Part shown: in pieces, positions 10,864-23,248 of the stretch | Layout: each line of letters opens with the position of its first letter | Numbering within the stretch: position 1 is the first letter of the stretch | Assembly (NCBI GenBank): GCA_964017155.1 | Contig: OZ024856.1 | Coordinates: forward strand, 8,631,811-8,695,810 | From: Oasisia sp. SBJ-2009 | Lineage: Eukaryota; Annelida; Polychaeta; Sabellida; Siboglinidae | Length of the DNA stretch: 64,000 nt | Reading direction: 5' to 3' | Made by a program: the position numbers and the translations under genes | Notes under the pieces: model-generated | Told to the model about the DNA's origin: nothing | The model's input: only the letters and a program-made list of their open reading frames with translations | Databases searched by the model: none

Positions 10864-12410
10864 GAAATTGCGAGAAACACCCCAAAATGCGCTTACGCCA
10901 ATATCAGGGTATTTTCTCTTCTGAAAAATACAACGTACCAATACAGTTTGTTAGTTTTATGGACCGTCATCGGTTCCTGGACTAGAAATCAATTACAACT
11001 TGTCGAGCTTCCAAAATGGTGCCTATATTTCGGAAATTACGCTAATCACCCTCAAAGTTCGCTTACGCCAATGCAAAGTTATTTTCACATCTGAAACCTA
11101 CAATGTACCACTACTATTCGTGACATTTGTGGATTCGCATGGTTCCCAGGGCGAAGAGTCAAGAACAAGTGGTCCTGCTTCGATACGCGTACCTATTTTT
11201 TCGGAAATTACGTTAAACTCCCTTAAATGCGTTCGCGCCAAATTAACTGTATTATCTCATCGGAAAACTACATCGTAGTACGACTATAATAAGATACTTT
11301 TTTTGGATTTGTATAGTCCAGACAACGAGGAATAAAGTGCATGGGGTTGAATTTCGATACTAATAGATAGTGATTTTCGAAATTTCGATAAACACCCCAA
11401 AGTGCGCTTACGCCAATATCAGGGTATTTTCTCTTCTGAAAAATACAACGTACCAATACAGTTCGTTAGTTTTATGGATCGTCATCGGTTCCTGGACTAG
11501 AAATCAATTACAACTTGTCGAGCTTCCAAAATGGTGCCTATATTTCGGAAATTACGCTAATCACCCTCAAAGTTCGCTTACGCCAATGCAAAGTTCTTTT
11601 CACATCTGAAACCTACAATGTACCACTACTATTCGTGACATTTGTGGATTCGCATGGTTCCCAGGGCGAAGAGTCAAGAACAAGTGGTCCTGTTTCGATA
11701 CGCGTACCTATTTTTTCGGAAATTACGTTAAACTCCCTTAAATGCGTTCGCGCCAAATTAACTGTATTATCTCATCGGAAAACTACATCGTAGTACGACT
11801 ATAATAAGATACTTTTTTTGGATTTGTATAGTCCAGACAACGAGGAATAAAGTGCATGGGGTTGAATTTCGATACTAATAGATATTGATTTTCGAAATTT
11901 CGATAAACACCCCAAAGTGCGCTTACGCCAATATAAGGGTATTTTCTCTTCTGAAAAATACAACGTACAAATACAGTTCGTTAGTTTTATGGATCGTCAT
12001 CGGTTCCCGAACTAGAAATCGACTACAACTTGTCGAGCTTCCAAAATGGTGCCTATATTTCGGAAATTACGCTAATCACCCTCAAAGTGCGCTTACGCCA
12101 ATGCAAAGTTATTTTTACATCTGAAACCTACAATGTACCACTAATCTTCGTGACAAGTGTGGATTCGCATGATTCCCAGAACGAAGAGTCAAGTACAAGT
12201 GGGCGTGCTTCGATACTCGTACCTATTTTTTCGGAAATTACTGTAAATTCGCTTAAATGCGTTCGCGCCAAAATAACGGTATTGTCTCATCGGAAAACTA
12301 CAACGTAGTACCACTATAATTAGATACTTTTTTTTTGGATTTGCATAGGCCAGACAACAAGGAATAAAGTACAAGTGGTTGAATTTCGATACTAATAGAT
12401 AGTGGCTTTG
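10864..12410 (+). repeat. Units 22-24: a3P-a1P-(a1/a2)R block
   Basis: Unit starts are 10864, 11379 and 11894. The segment 10851-11934 recurs at 14462-15545, an offset of 3,611 bp or seven monomers. The two share CAGTTTGTTAG, AAGAACAAGTGG, CCTGTTTCG and GATATTGATTTTCG. Unit 24 starts like a1 but continues as a2 (GTACAAATAC, CCCGAACTAG), so its A subunit is itself chimeric. Confidence 0.85.
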
Positions 12411-14474
12411 GAAATTGCGAGAAACACCCCAAAATGCGCTTACGCCAATATAAGGGTATTTTCTCTTCTGAAAAATACAACGTACCAATACAGTTCGTTA
12501 GTTTTATGGATCGTCATCGGTTCCTGGACTAGAAATCAATTACAACTTGTCGAGCTTCCAAAATGGTGCCTATATTTCGGAAATTACGCTAATCACCCTC
12601 AAAGTTCGCTTACGCCAATGCAAAGTTATTTTCACATCTGAAACCTACAATGTACCACTACTATTCGTGACATTTGTGGATTCGCATGGTTCCCAGGGCG
12701 AAGAGTCAAGTACAAGTGGTCCTGCTTCGATACGCGTACCTATTTTTTCGGAAATTACGTTAAACTCCCTTAAATGCGTTCGCGCCAAATTAACGGTATT
12801 ATCTCATCGGAAAACTACATCGTAGTACGACTATAATAAAATACTTTTTTTGGATTTGTTTAGTCCAGACAACGAGGAATAAAGTACACGGGGTTGAATT
12901 TCGATACTAATAGATGGTGATTTTCGAAATTGCGATAAACACCCCAAAGTGCGCTTGCGCCAATATAAGGGTATTTTCTCTTCTGAAAAATACAACGTAC
13001 AAATACAGTTCGTTAGTTTTATGGATCGTCATCGGTTCCCGAACTAGAAATCGACTACAACTTGTCGAGCTTCCAAAATGGTGCCTATATTTCGGAAATT
13101 ACGCTAATCACCCTCAAAGTGCGCTTACGCCAATGCAAAGTTATTTTTACATCTGAAACCTACAATGTACCACTAATCTTCGTGACAAGTGTGGATTCGC
13201 ATGATTCCCAGAACGAAGAGTCAAGTACAAGTGGGCGTGCTTCGATACTCGTACCTATTTTTTCGGAAATTACTGTAAATTCGCTTAAATGCGTTCGCGC
13301 CAAAATAACGGTATTGTCTCATCGGAAAACTACAACGTAGTACCACTATAATTAGATACTTTTTTTTTGGATTTGCATAGGCCAGACAACAAGGAATAAA
13401 GTACAAGTGGTTGAATTTCGATACTAATAGATAGTGGCTTTGGAAATTGCGAGAAACACCCCAAAATGCGCTTACGCCAATATAAGGGTATTTTCTCTTC
13501 TGAAAAATACAACGTACCAATACAGTTCGTTAGTTTTATGGATCGTCATCGGTTCCTGGACTAGAAATCAATTACAACTTGTCGAGCTTCCAAAATGGTG
13601 CCTATATTTCGGAAATTACGCTAATCACCCTCAAAGTTCGCTTACGCCAATGCAAAGTTCTTTTCACATCTGAAACCTACAATGTACCACTACTATTCGT
13701 GACATTTGTGGATTCGAATGGTTCCCAGGGCGAAGAGTCAAGTACAAGTGGTCCTGCTTCGATACGCGTACCTATTTTTTCGGAAATTATGTTAAACTCC
13801 CTTAAATGCGTTCGCGCCAAATTAACGGTATTATCTCATCGGAAAACTACATCGTAGTACGACTATAATAAAATACTTTTTTTGGATTTGTTTAGTCCAG
13901 ACAACGAGGAATAAAGTACACGGGGTTGAATTTCGATACTAATAGATGGCGATTTTCGAAATTGCGATAAACACCCCAAAGTGCGCTTGCGCCAATATAA
14001 GGGTATTTTCTCTTCTGAAAAATACAACATACAAATACAGTTCGTTAGTTTTATGGATCGTCATCGGTTCCCGAACTAGAAATCGACTACAACTTGTCGA
14101 GCTTCCAAAATGGTGCCTATATTTCGGAAATTACGCTAATCACCCTCAAAGTGCGCTTACGCCAATGCAAAGTTATTTTTACATCTGAAACCTACAATGT
14201 ACCACTAATCTTCGTGACAAGTGTGGATTCGCATGATTCCCAGAACGAAGAGTCAAGTACAAGTGGGCGTGCTTCGATACTCGTACCTATTTTTTCGGAA
14301 ATTACTGTAAATTCGCTTAAATGCGTTCGCGCCAAAATAACGGTATTGTCTCATCGGAAAACTACAACGTAGTACCACTATAATTAGATACTTTTTTTTT
14401 GGATTTGCATAGGCCAGACAACAAGGAATAAAGTACAAGTGGTTGAATTTCGATACTAATAGATAGTGGCTTTG
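12411..14474 (+). repeat. Units 25-28: two canonical a3P/a2R dimers
   Basis: Unit starts are 12411, 12926, 13443 and 13958. This stretch returns to the regular 1,032-bp dimer seen at 1.6-9.3 kb, with minor variants: AAAGTTCTTTTCAC in unit 27, shared with units 20, 23 and 30, and GATGGCGATTTTCG in unit 28. Confidence 0.9.
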
Positions 14475-16019
14475 GAAATTGCGAGAAACACCCCAAAATG
14501 CGCTTACGCCAATATCAGGGTATTTTCTCTTCTGAAAAATACAACGTACCAATACAGTTTGTTAGTTTTACGGACCGTCATCGGTTCCTGGACTAGAAAT
14601 CAATTACAACTTGTCGAGCTTCCAAAATGGTGCCTATATTTCGGAAATTACGCTAATCACCCTCAAAGTTCGCTTACGCCAATGCAAAGTTATTTTCACA
14701 TCTGAAACCTACAATGTACCACTACTATTCGTGACATTTGTGGATTCGCATGGTTCCCAGGGCGAAGAGTCAAGAACAAGTGGTCCTGCTTCGATACGCG
14801 TACCTATTTTTTCGGAAATTACGTTAAACTCCCTTAAATGCGTTCGCGCCAAATTAACTGTATTATCTCATCGGAAAACTACATCGTAGTACGACTATAA
14901 TAAGATACTTTTTTTGGATTTGTATAGTCCAGACAACGAGGAATAAAGTGCATGGGGTTGAATTTCGATACTAATAGATAGTGATTTTCGAAATTTCGAT
15001 AAACACCCCAAAGTGCGCTTACGCCAATATCAGGGTATTTTCTCTTCTGAAAAATACAACGTACCAATACAGTTCGTTAGTTTTATGGATCGTCATCGGT
15101 TCCTGGACTAGAAATCAATTACAACTTGTCGAGCTTCCAAAATGGTGCCTATATTTCGGAAATTACGCTAATCACCCTCAAAGTTCGCTTACGCCAATGC
15201 AAAGTTCTTTTCACATCTGAAACCTACAATGTACCACTACTATTCGTGACATTTGTGGATTCGCATGGTTCCCAGGGCGAAGAGTCAAGAACAAGTGGTC
15301 CTGTTTCGATACGCGTACCTATTTTTTCGGAAATTACGTTAAACTCCCTTAAATGCGTTCGCGCCAAATTAACTGTATTATCTCATCGGAAAACTACATC
15401 GTAGTACGACTATAATAAGATACTTTTTTTGGATTTGTATAGTCCAGACAACGAGGAATAAAGTGCATGGGGTTGAATTTCGATACTAATAGATATTGAT
15501 TTTCGAAATTTCGATAAACACCCCAAAGTGCGCTTACGCCAATATCAGGGTATTTTCTCTTCTGAAAAATACAACGTACCAATACAGTTCGTTAGTTTTA
15601 TGGATCGTCATCGGTTCCTGGACTAGAAATCAATTACAACTTTTCGAGCTTCCAAAATGGTGCCTATATTTCGGAAATTACGCTAATCACCCTCAAAGTT
15701 CGCTTACGCCAATGCAAAGTTATTTTCACATCTGAAACCTACAATGTACCACTACTATTCGTGACATTTGTGGATTCGCATGGTTCCCAGGGCGAAGAGT
15801 CAAGTACAAGTGGTCCTGCTTCGATACGCGTACCTATTTTTTCGGAAATTACGTTAAACTCCCTTAAATGCGTTCGCGCCAAATTAACGGTATTATCTCA
15901 TCGGAAAATTACATCGTAGTACGACTATAATAAAATACTTTTTTTGGATTTGTTTAGTCCAGACAACGAGGAATAAAGTACACGGGGTTGAATTTCGATA
16001 CTAATAGATGGTGATTTTC
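14475..16019 (+). repeat. Units 29-31: three consecutive P monomers
   Basis: Unit starts are 14475, 14990 and 15505. The order is a3-P, a1-P, a1-P. The first 1.07 kb duplicates 10864-11934 with few differences, such as TTTTACGGACC near 14571 against TTTTATGGACC. Identity is lost at 15546, where this copy has ATATC and the other ATATA. Confidence 0.85.
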
Positions 16020-18600
16020 GAAATTGCGATAAACACCCCAAAGTGCGCTTGCGCCAATATAAGGGTATTTTCTCTTCTGAAAAATACAACGTACAAATAC
16101 AGTTCGTTAGTTTTATGGATCGTCATCGGTTCCCGAACTAGAAATCGACTACAACTTGTCGAGCTTCCAAAATGGTGCCTATATTTCGGAAATTACGCTA
16201 ATCACCCTCAAAGTGCGCTTACGCCAATGCAAAGTTATTTTTACATCTGAAACCTACAATGTACCACTAATCTTCGTGACAAGTGTGGATTCGCATGATT
16301 CCCAGAACGAAGAGTCAAGTACAAGTGGGCGTGCTTCGATACTCGTACCTATTTTTTCGGAAATTACTGTAAATTCGCTTAAATGCGTTCGCGCCAAAAT
16401 AACGGTATTGTCTCATCGGAAAACTACAACGTAGTACCACTATAATTAGATACTTTTTTTTTGGATTTGCATAGGCCAGACAACGAGGAATAAAGTGCAT
16501 GGGTTTGAATTTCGATACTAATAGATAGTGATTTTCGAAATTTCGATAAACACCCCAAAGTGCGCTTACGCCAATATCAGGGTATTTTCTCTTCTGAAAA
16601 ATACAACGTACCAATACAGTTCGTTAGTTTTATGGATCGTCATCGGTTCCTGGACTAGAAATCAATTACAACTTGTCGAGCTTCCAAAATGGTGCCTATA
16701 TTTCGGAAATTACGCTAATCACCCTCAAAGTTCGCTTACGCCAATGCAAAGTTATTTTCACATCTGAAACCTACAATGTACCACTACTATTCGTGACATT
16801 TGTGGATTCGCATGGTTCCCAGGGCGAAGAGTCAAGTACAAGTGGTCCTGCTTCGATACGCGTACCTATTTTTTCGGAAATTACGTTAAACTCCCTTAAA
16901 TGCGTTCGCGCCAAATTAACGGTATTATCTCATCGGAAAATTACATCGTAGTACGACTATAATAAAATACTTTTTTTGGATTTGTTTAGTCCAGACAACG
17001 AGGAATAAAGTACACGGGGTTGAATTTCGATACTAATAGATGGTGATTTTCGAAATTGCGATAAACACCCCAAAGTGCGCTTGCGCCAATATAAGGGTAT
17101 TTTCTCTTCTGAAAAATACAACGTACAAATACAGTTCGTTAGTTTTATGGATCGTCATCGGTTCCCGAACTAGAAATCGACTACAACTTGTCGAGCTTCC
17201 AAAATGGTGCCTATATTTCGGAAATTACGCTAATCACCCTCAAAGTGCGCTTACGCCAATGCAAAGTTATTTTTACATCTGAAACCTACAATGTACCACT
17301 AATCTTCGTGACAAGTGTGGATTCGCATGATTCCCAGAACGAAGAGTCAAGTACAAGTGGGCGTGCTTCGATACTCGTACCTATTTTTTCGGAAATTACT
17401 GTAAATTCGCTTAAATGCGTTCGCGCCAAAATAACGGTATTGTCTCATCGGAAAACTACATCGTAGTACCACTATAATTAGATACTTTTTTTTTGGATTT
17501 GCATAGGCCAGACAACGAGGAATAAAGTGCATGGGTTTGAATTTCGATACTAATAGATAGTGATTTTCGAAATTTCGATAAACACCCCAAAGTGCGCTTA
17601 CGCCAATATCAGGGTATTTTCTCTTCTGAAAAATACAACGTACCAATACAGTTCGTTAGTTTTATGGATCGTCATCGGTTCCTGGACTAGAAATCAATTA
17701 CAACTTGTCGAGCTTCCAAAATGGTGCCTATATTTCGGAAATTACGCTAATCACCCTCAAAGTTCGCTTACGCCAATGCAAAGTTATTTTCACATCTGAA
17801 ACCTACAATGTACCACTACTATTCGTGACATTTGTGGATTCGCATGGTTCCCAGGGCGAAGAGTCAAGTACAAGTGGTCCTGCTTCGATACGCGTACCTA
17901 TTTTTTCGGAAATTACGTTAAACTCCCTTAAATGCGTTCGCGCCAAATTAACGGTATTATCTCATCGGAAAATTACATCGTAGTACGACTATAATAAAAT
18001 ACTTTTTTTGGATTTGTTTAGTCCAGACAACGAGGAATAAAGTACACGGGGTTGAATTTCGATACTAATAGATGGTGATTTTCGAAATTGCGATAAACAC
18101 CCCAAAGTGCGCTTGCGCCAATATAAGGGTATTTTCTCTTCTGAAAAATACAACGTACAAATACAGTTCGTTAGTTTTATGGATCGTCATCGGTTCCCGA
18201 ACTAGAAATCGACTACAACTTGTCGAGCTTCCAAAATGGTGCCTATATTTCGGAAATTACGCTAATCACCCTCAAAGTGCGCTTACGCCAATGCAAAGTT
18301 ATTTTTACATCTGAAACCTACAATGTACCACTAATCTTCGTGACAAGTGTGGATTCGCATGATTCCCAGAACGAAGAGTCAAGTACAAGTGGGCGTGCTT
18401 CGATACTCGTACCTATTTTTTCGGAAATTACTGTAAATTCGCTTAAATGCGTTCGCGCCAAAATAACGGTATTGCCTCATCGGAAAACTACAACGTAGTA
18501 CCACTATAATTAGATACTTTTTTTTTGGATTTGCATAGGCCAGACAACAAGGAATAAAGTACAAGTGGTTGAATTTCGATACTAATAGATAGTGGCTTTG
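16020..18600 (+). repeat. Units 32-36: a2R/a1P dimers with an R-to-P linker switch
   Basis: Unit starts are 16020, 16537, 17052, 17569 and 18084. This is an alternative dimer in which a2-R is followed by a1-P instead of a3-P. The linker after R reads TTTGCATAGGCCAGACAAC (R type) then GAGGAATAAAG and GTGCATGGG (P type). The switch lies at 16476-16484. The same chimeric linker recurs 1,032 bp later near 17508-17516, both with GTGCATGGGTTTG, so the chimera arose once and was then tandemly copied. Confidence 0.87.
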
Positions 18601-21185
18601 GAAATTGCGAGAAACACCCCAAAATGCGCTTACGCCAATATAAGGGTATTTTCTCTTCTGAAAAATACAACGTACCAATACAGTTCGTTAGTTTTATGGA
18701 TCGTCATCGGTTCCTGGACTAGAAATCAATTACAACTTGTCGAGCTTCCAAAATGGTGCCTATATTTCGGAAATTACGCTAATCACCCTCAAAGTTCGCT
18801 TACGCCAATGCAAAGTAATTTTCACATCTGAAACCTACAATGTACCACTACTCTTCGTGACAAGTGTGGATTCGCATGATTCCCAGAACGAAGAGTCAAA
18901 TACAAGTGGGCGTGCTTCGATACTCGTACCTATTTTTTCGGAAATTACTGTAAATTCGCTTAAATGCGTTCGCGCCAAAATAACGATATTGCCTCATCGG
19001 AAAACTACAACGTAGTACCACTATAATTAGATACTTTTTTTTTGGATTTGCATAGGCCAGACAACAAGGAATAAAGTACAAGTGGTTGAATTTCGATACT
19101 AATAGATAGTGGCTTTGGAAATTGCGAGAAACACCCCAAAATGCGCTTACGCCAATATAAGGGTATTTTCTCTTCTGAAAAATACAACGTACCAATACAG
19201 TTCGTTAGTTTTATGGATCGTCATCGGTTCCTGGACTAGAAATCAATTACAACTTGTCGAGCTTCCAAAATGGTGCCTATATTTCGGAAATTACGCTAAT
19301 CACCCTCAAAGTTCGCTTACGCCAATGCAAAGTAATTTTCACATCTGAAACCTACAATGTACCACTACTATTCGTGACATGTGTGGATTCGCATGATTCC
19401 CAGTACGAAGAGTCAAGTACAAGTGGGCGTGCTTCGATACTCGTACCTATTTTTTCGGAAATTACTGTAAATTCGCTTAAATGCATTCGCGCCAAAATAA
19501 CGGTATTGTCTCATCGGAAAACTACAACGTAGTACCACTATAATTAGATACTTTTTTTTTGGATTTGCATAGGCCAGACAACAAGGAATAAAGTACAAGT
19601 GGTTGAATTTCGATACTAATAGATAGTGGCTTTGGAAATTGCGAGAAACACCCCAAAATGCGCTTACGCCAATATAAGGGTATTTTCTCTTCTGAAAAAT
19701 ACAACGTACCAATACAGTTCGTTAGTTTTATGGATCGTCATCGGTTCCTGGACTAGAAATCAATTACAACTTGTCGAGCTTCCAAAATGGTGCCTATATT
19801 TCGGAAATTACGCTAATCACCCTCAAAGTTCGCTTACGCCAATGCAAAGTAATTTTCACATCTGAAACCTACAATGTACCACTACTATTCGTGACATTTG
19901 TGGATTCGCATGGTTCCCAGGGCGAAGAGTCAAGAACAAGTGGTCCTGCTTCGATACGCGTACCTATTTTTTCGGAAATTACTGTAAATTCGCTTAAATG
20001 CATTCGCGCCAAAATAACGGTATTGTCTCATCGGAAAACTACAACGTAGTACCACTATAATTAGATACTTTTTTTTTGGATTTGCATAGGCCAGACAACG
20101 AGGAATAAAGTACAAGTGGTTGAATTTCGATACTAATAGATAGTGGCTTTGGAAATTGCGAGAAACACCCCAAAATGCGCTTACGCCAATATAAGGGTAT
20201 TTTCTCTTCTGAAAAATACAACGTACCAATACAGTTCGTTAGTTTTATGGATCGTCATCGGTTCCTGGACTAGAAATCAATTACAACTTGTCGAGCTTCC
20301 AAAATGGTGCCTATATTTCGGAAATTACGCTAATCACCCTCAAAGTTCGCTTACGCCAATGCAAAGTAATTTTCACATCTGAAACCTACAATGTACCACT
20401 ACTATTCGTGACATGTGTGGATTCGCATGATTCCCAGTACGAAGAGTCAAGTACAAGTGGGCGTGCTTCGATACTCGTACCTATTTTTTCGGAAATTACT
20501 GTAAATTCGCTTAAATGCATTCGCGCCAAAATAACGGTATTGTCTCATCGGAAAACTACAACGTAGTACCACTATAATTAGATACTTTTTTTTTGGATTT
20601 GCATAGGCCAGACAACAAGGAATAAAGTACAAGTGGTTGAATTTCGATACTAATAGATAGTGGCTTTGGAAATTGCGAGAAACACCCCAAAATGCGCTTA
20701 CGCCAATATAAGGGTATTTTCTCTTCTGAAAAATACAACGTACCAATACAGTTCGTTAGTTTTATGGATCGTCATCGGTTCCTGGACTAGAAATCAATTA
20801 CAACTTGTCGAGCTTCCAAAATGGTGCCTATATTTCGGAAATTACGCTAATCACCCTCAAAGTTCGCTTACGCCAATGCAAAGTAATTTTCACATCTGAA
20901 ACCTACAATGTACCACTACTATTCGTGACATTTGTGGATTCGCATGGTTCCCAGGGCGAAGAGTCAAGAACAAGTGGTCCTGCTTCGATACGCGTACCTA
21001 TTTTTTCGGAAATTACTGTAAATTCGCTTAAATGCATTCGCGCCAAAATAACGGTATTGTCTCATCGGAAAACTACAACGTAGTACCACTATAATTAGAT
21101 ACTTTTTTTTTGGATTTGCATAGGCCAGACAACAAGGAATAAAGTACAAGTGGTTGAATTTCGATACTAATAGATAGTGGCTTTG
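18601..21185 (+). repeat. Units 37-41: run of a3 monomers with R ends, 517-bp period
   Basis: Unit starts are 18601, 19118, 19635, 20152 and 20669. P/R alternation is lost. All five begin a3-b1 and end with an R-type C, with anchor spacing of exactly 517 bp. Units 39 and 41 are chimeras that are P-type up to 19958/20992 and R-type from 19983/21017. Units 38 and 40 share CCCAGTACGAAGAG. Units 38-39 and 40-41 are therefore a 1,034-bp tandem duplication. TGCATTCGCG marks units 38-41. Confidence 0.88.
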
Positions 21186-23248
21186 GAAATTGCGAGAAAC
21201 ACCCCAAAATGCGCTTACGCCAATATCAGGGTATTTTCTCTTCTGAAAAATACAACGTACCAATACAGTTCGTTAGTTTTATGGACCGTCATCGGTTCCT
21301 GGACTAGAAATCAATTACAACTTGTCGAGCTTCCAAAATGGTGCCTATATTTCGGAAATTACGCTAATCACCCTCAAAGTTCGCTTACGCCAATGCAAAG
21401 TTATTTTCACATCTGAAACCTACAATGTACCACTACTATTCGTGACATTTGTGGACTCGCATGGTTCCCAGGGCGAAGAGTCAAGTACAAGTGGTCCTGC
21501 TTCGATACGCGTACCTATTTTTTCGGAAATTACGTTAAACTCCCTTAAATGCGTTCGCGCCAAATTAACGGTATTATATCATCGGAAAACTACATCGTAG
21601 TACGACTATAATAAAATACTTTTTTTGGATTTGTTTAGTCCAGACAACGAGGAATAAAGTACACGGGGTTGAATTTCGATACTAATAGATGGTGATTTTC
21701 GAAATTGCGATAAACACCCCAAAGTGAGCTTGCGCCAATATAAGGGTATTTTCTCTTCTGAAAAATACAACGTACAAATACAGTTCGTTAGTTTTATGGA
21801 TCGTCATCGGTTCCCGAACTAAAAATCGACTACAACTTGTCGAGCTTCCAAAATGGTGCCTATATTTCGGAAATTACGCTAATCACCCTCAAAGTGCGCT
21901 TACGCCAATGGAAAGTTATTTTTACATCTGAAACCTACAATGTACCACTAATCTTCGTGACAAGTGTGGATTCGCATGATTCCCAGAACGAAGAGTCAAG
22001 TACAAGTGGGCGTGCTTCGATACTCGTACCTATTTTTTCGGAAATTACTGTAAATTCGCTTAAATGCGTTCGCGCCAAAATAACGGTATTGTCTCATCGG
22101 AAAACTACAACGTAGTACCACTATACTTAGATACTTTTTTTTTGGATTTGCATAGGCCAGACAACAAGGAATAAAGTACAAGTGGTTGAATTTCGATACT
22201 AATAGATAGTGGCTTTGGAAATTGCGAGAAACACCCCAAAATGCGCTTACGCCAATATCAGGGTATTTTCTCTTCTGAAAAATACAACGTACCAATACAG
22301 TTCGTTAGTTTTATGGATCGTCATCGGTTCCTGGACTAGAAATCAATTACAACTTGTCGAGCTTCCAAAATGGTGCCTATATTTCGGAAATTACGCTAAT
22401 CACCCTCAAAGTTCGCTTACGCCAATGCAAAGTTATTTTCACATCTGAAACCTACAATGTACCACTACTATTCGTGACATTTGTGGATTCGCATGGTTCC
22501 CAGGGCGAAGAGTCAAGTACAAGTGGTCCTGCTTCGATACGCGTACCTATTTTTTCGGAAATTACGTTAAACTCCCTTAAATGCGTTCGCGCCAAATTAA
22601 CGGTATTATCTCATCGGAAAACTACATCGTAGTACGACTATAATAAAATACTTTTTTTGGATTTGTTTAGTCCAGACAACGAGGAATAAAGTACACGGGG
22701 TTGAATTTCGATACTAATAGATGGTGATTTTCGAAATTGCGATAAACACCCCAAAGTGCGCTTGCGCCAATATAAGGGTATTTTCTCTTCTGAAAAATAC
22801 AACGTACAAATACAGTTCGTTAGTTGTATGGATCGTCATCGGTTCCCGAACTAGAAATCGACTACAACTTGTCGAGCTTCCAAAATGGTGCCTATATTTC
22901 GGAAATTACGCTAATCACCCTCAAAGTGCGCTTACGCCAATGCAAAGTTATTTTCACATCTGAAACCTACAATGTACCACTAATCTTCGTGACAAGTGTG
23001 GATTCGCATGATTCCCAGAACGAAGAGTCAAGTACAAGTGGGCGTGCTTCGATACTCGTACCTATTTTTTCGGAAATTACTGTAAATTCGCTTAAATGCA
23101 TTCGCGCCAAAATAACGGTATTGTCTCATCGGAAAACTACAACGTAGTACCACTATAATTAGATACTTTTTTTTGGATTTGCATAGGCCAGACAACAAGG
23201 AATAAAGTACAAGTGGTTGAATTTCGATACTAATAGATAGTGGCTTTG
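21186..23248 (+). repeat. Four-monomer higher-order block, copy 1 (2,063 bp)
   Basis: Units 42-45 start at 21186, 21701, 22218 and 22733 and form two a3P/a2R dimers with private markers. The markers are GTGGACTCGC in unit 42; GTGAGCTTGCG, AACTAAAAATCG, CCAATGGAAAG and CTATACTTAG in unit 43; and TTAGTTGTATGG in unit 45. The same set, in the same order, follows immediately in the next 2,063 bp. Confidence 0.9.
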
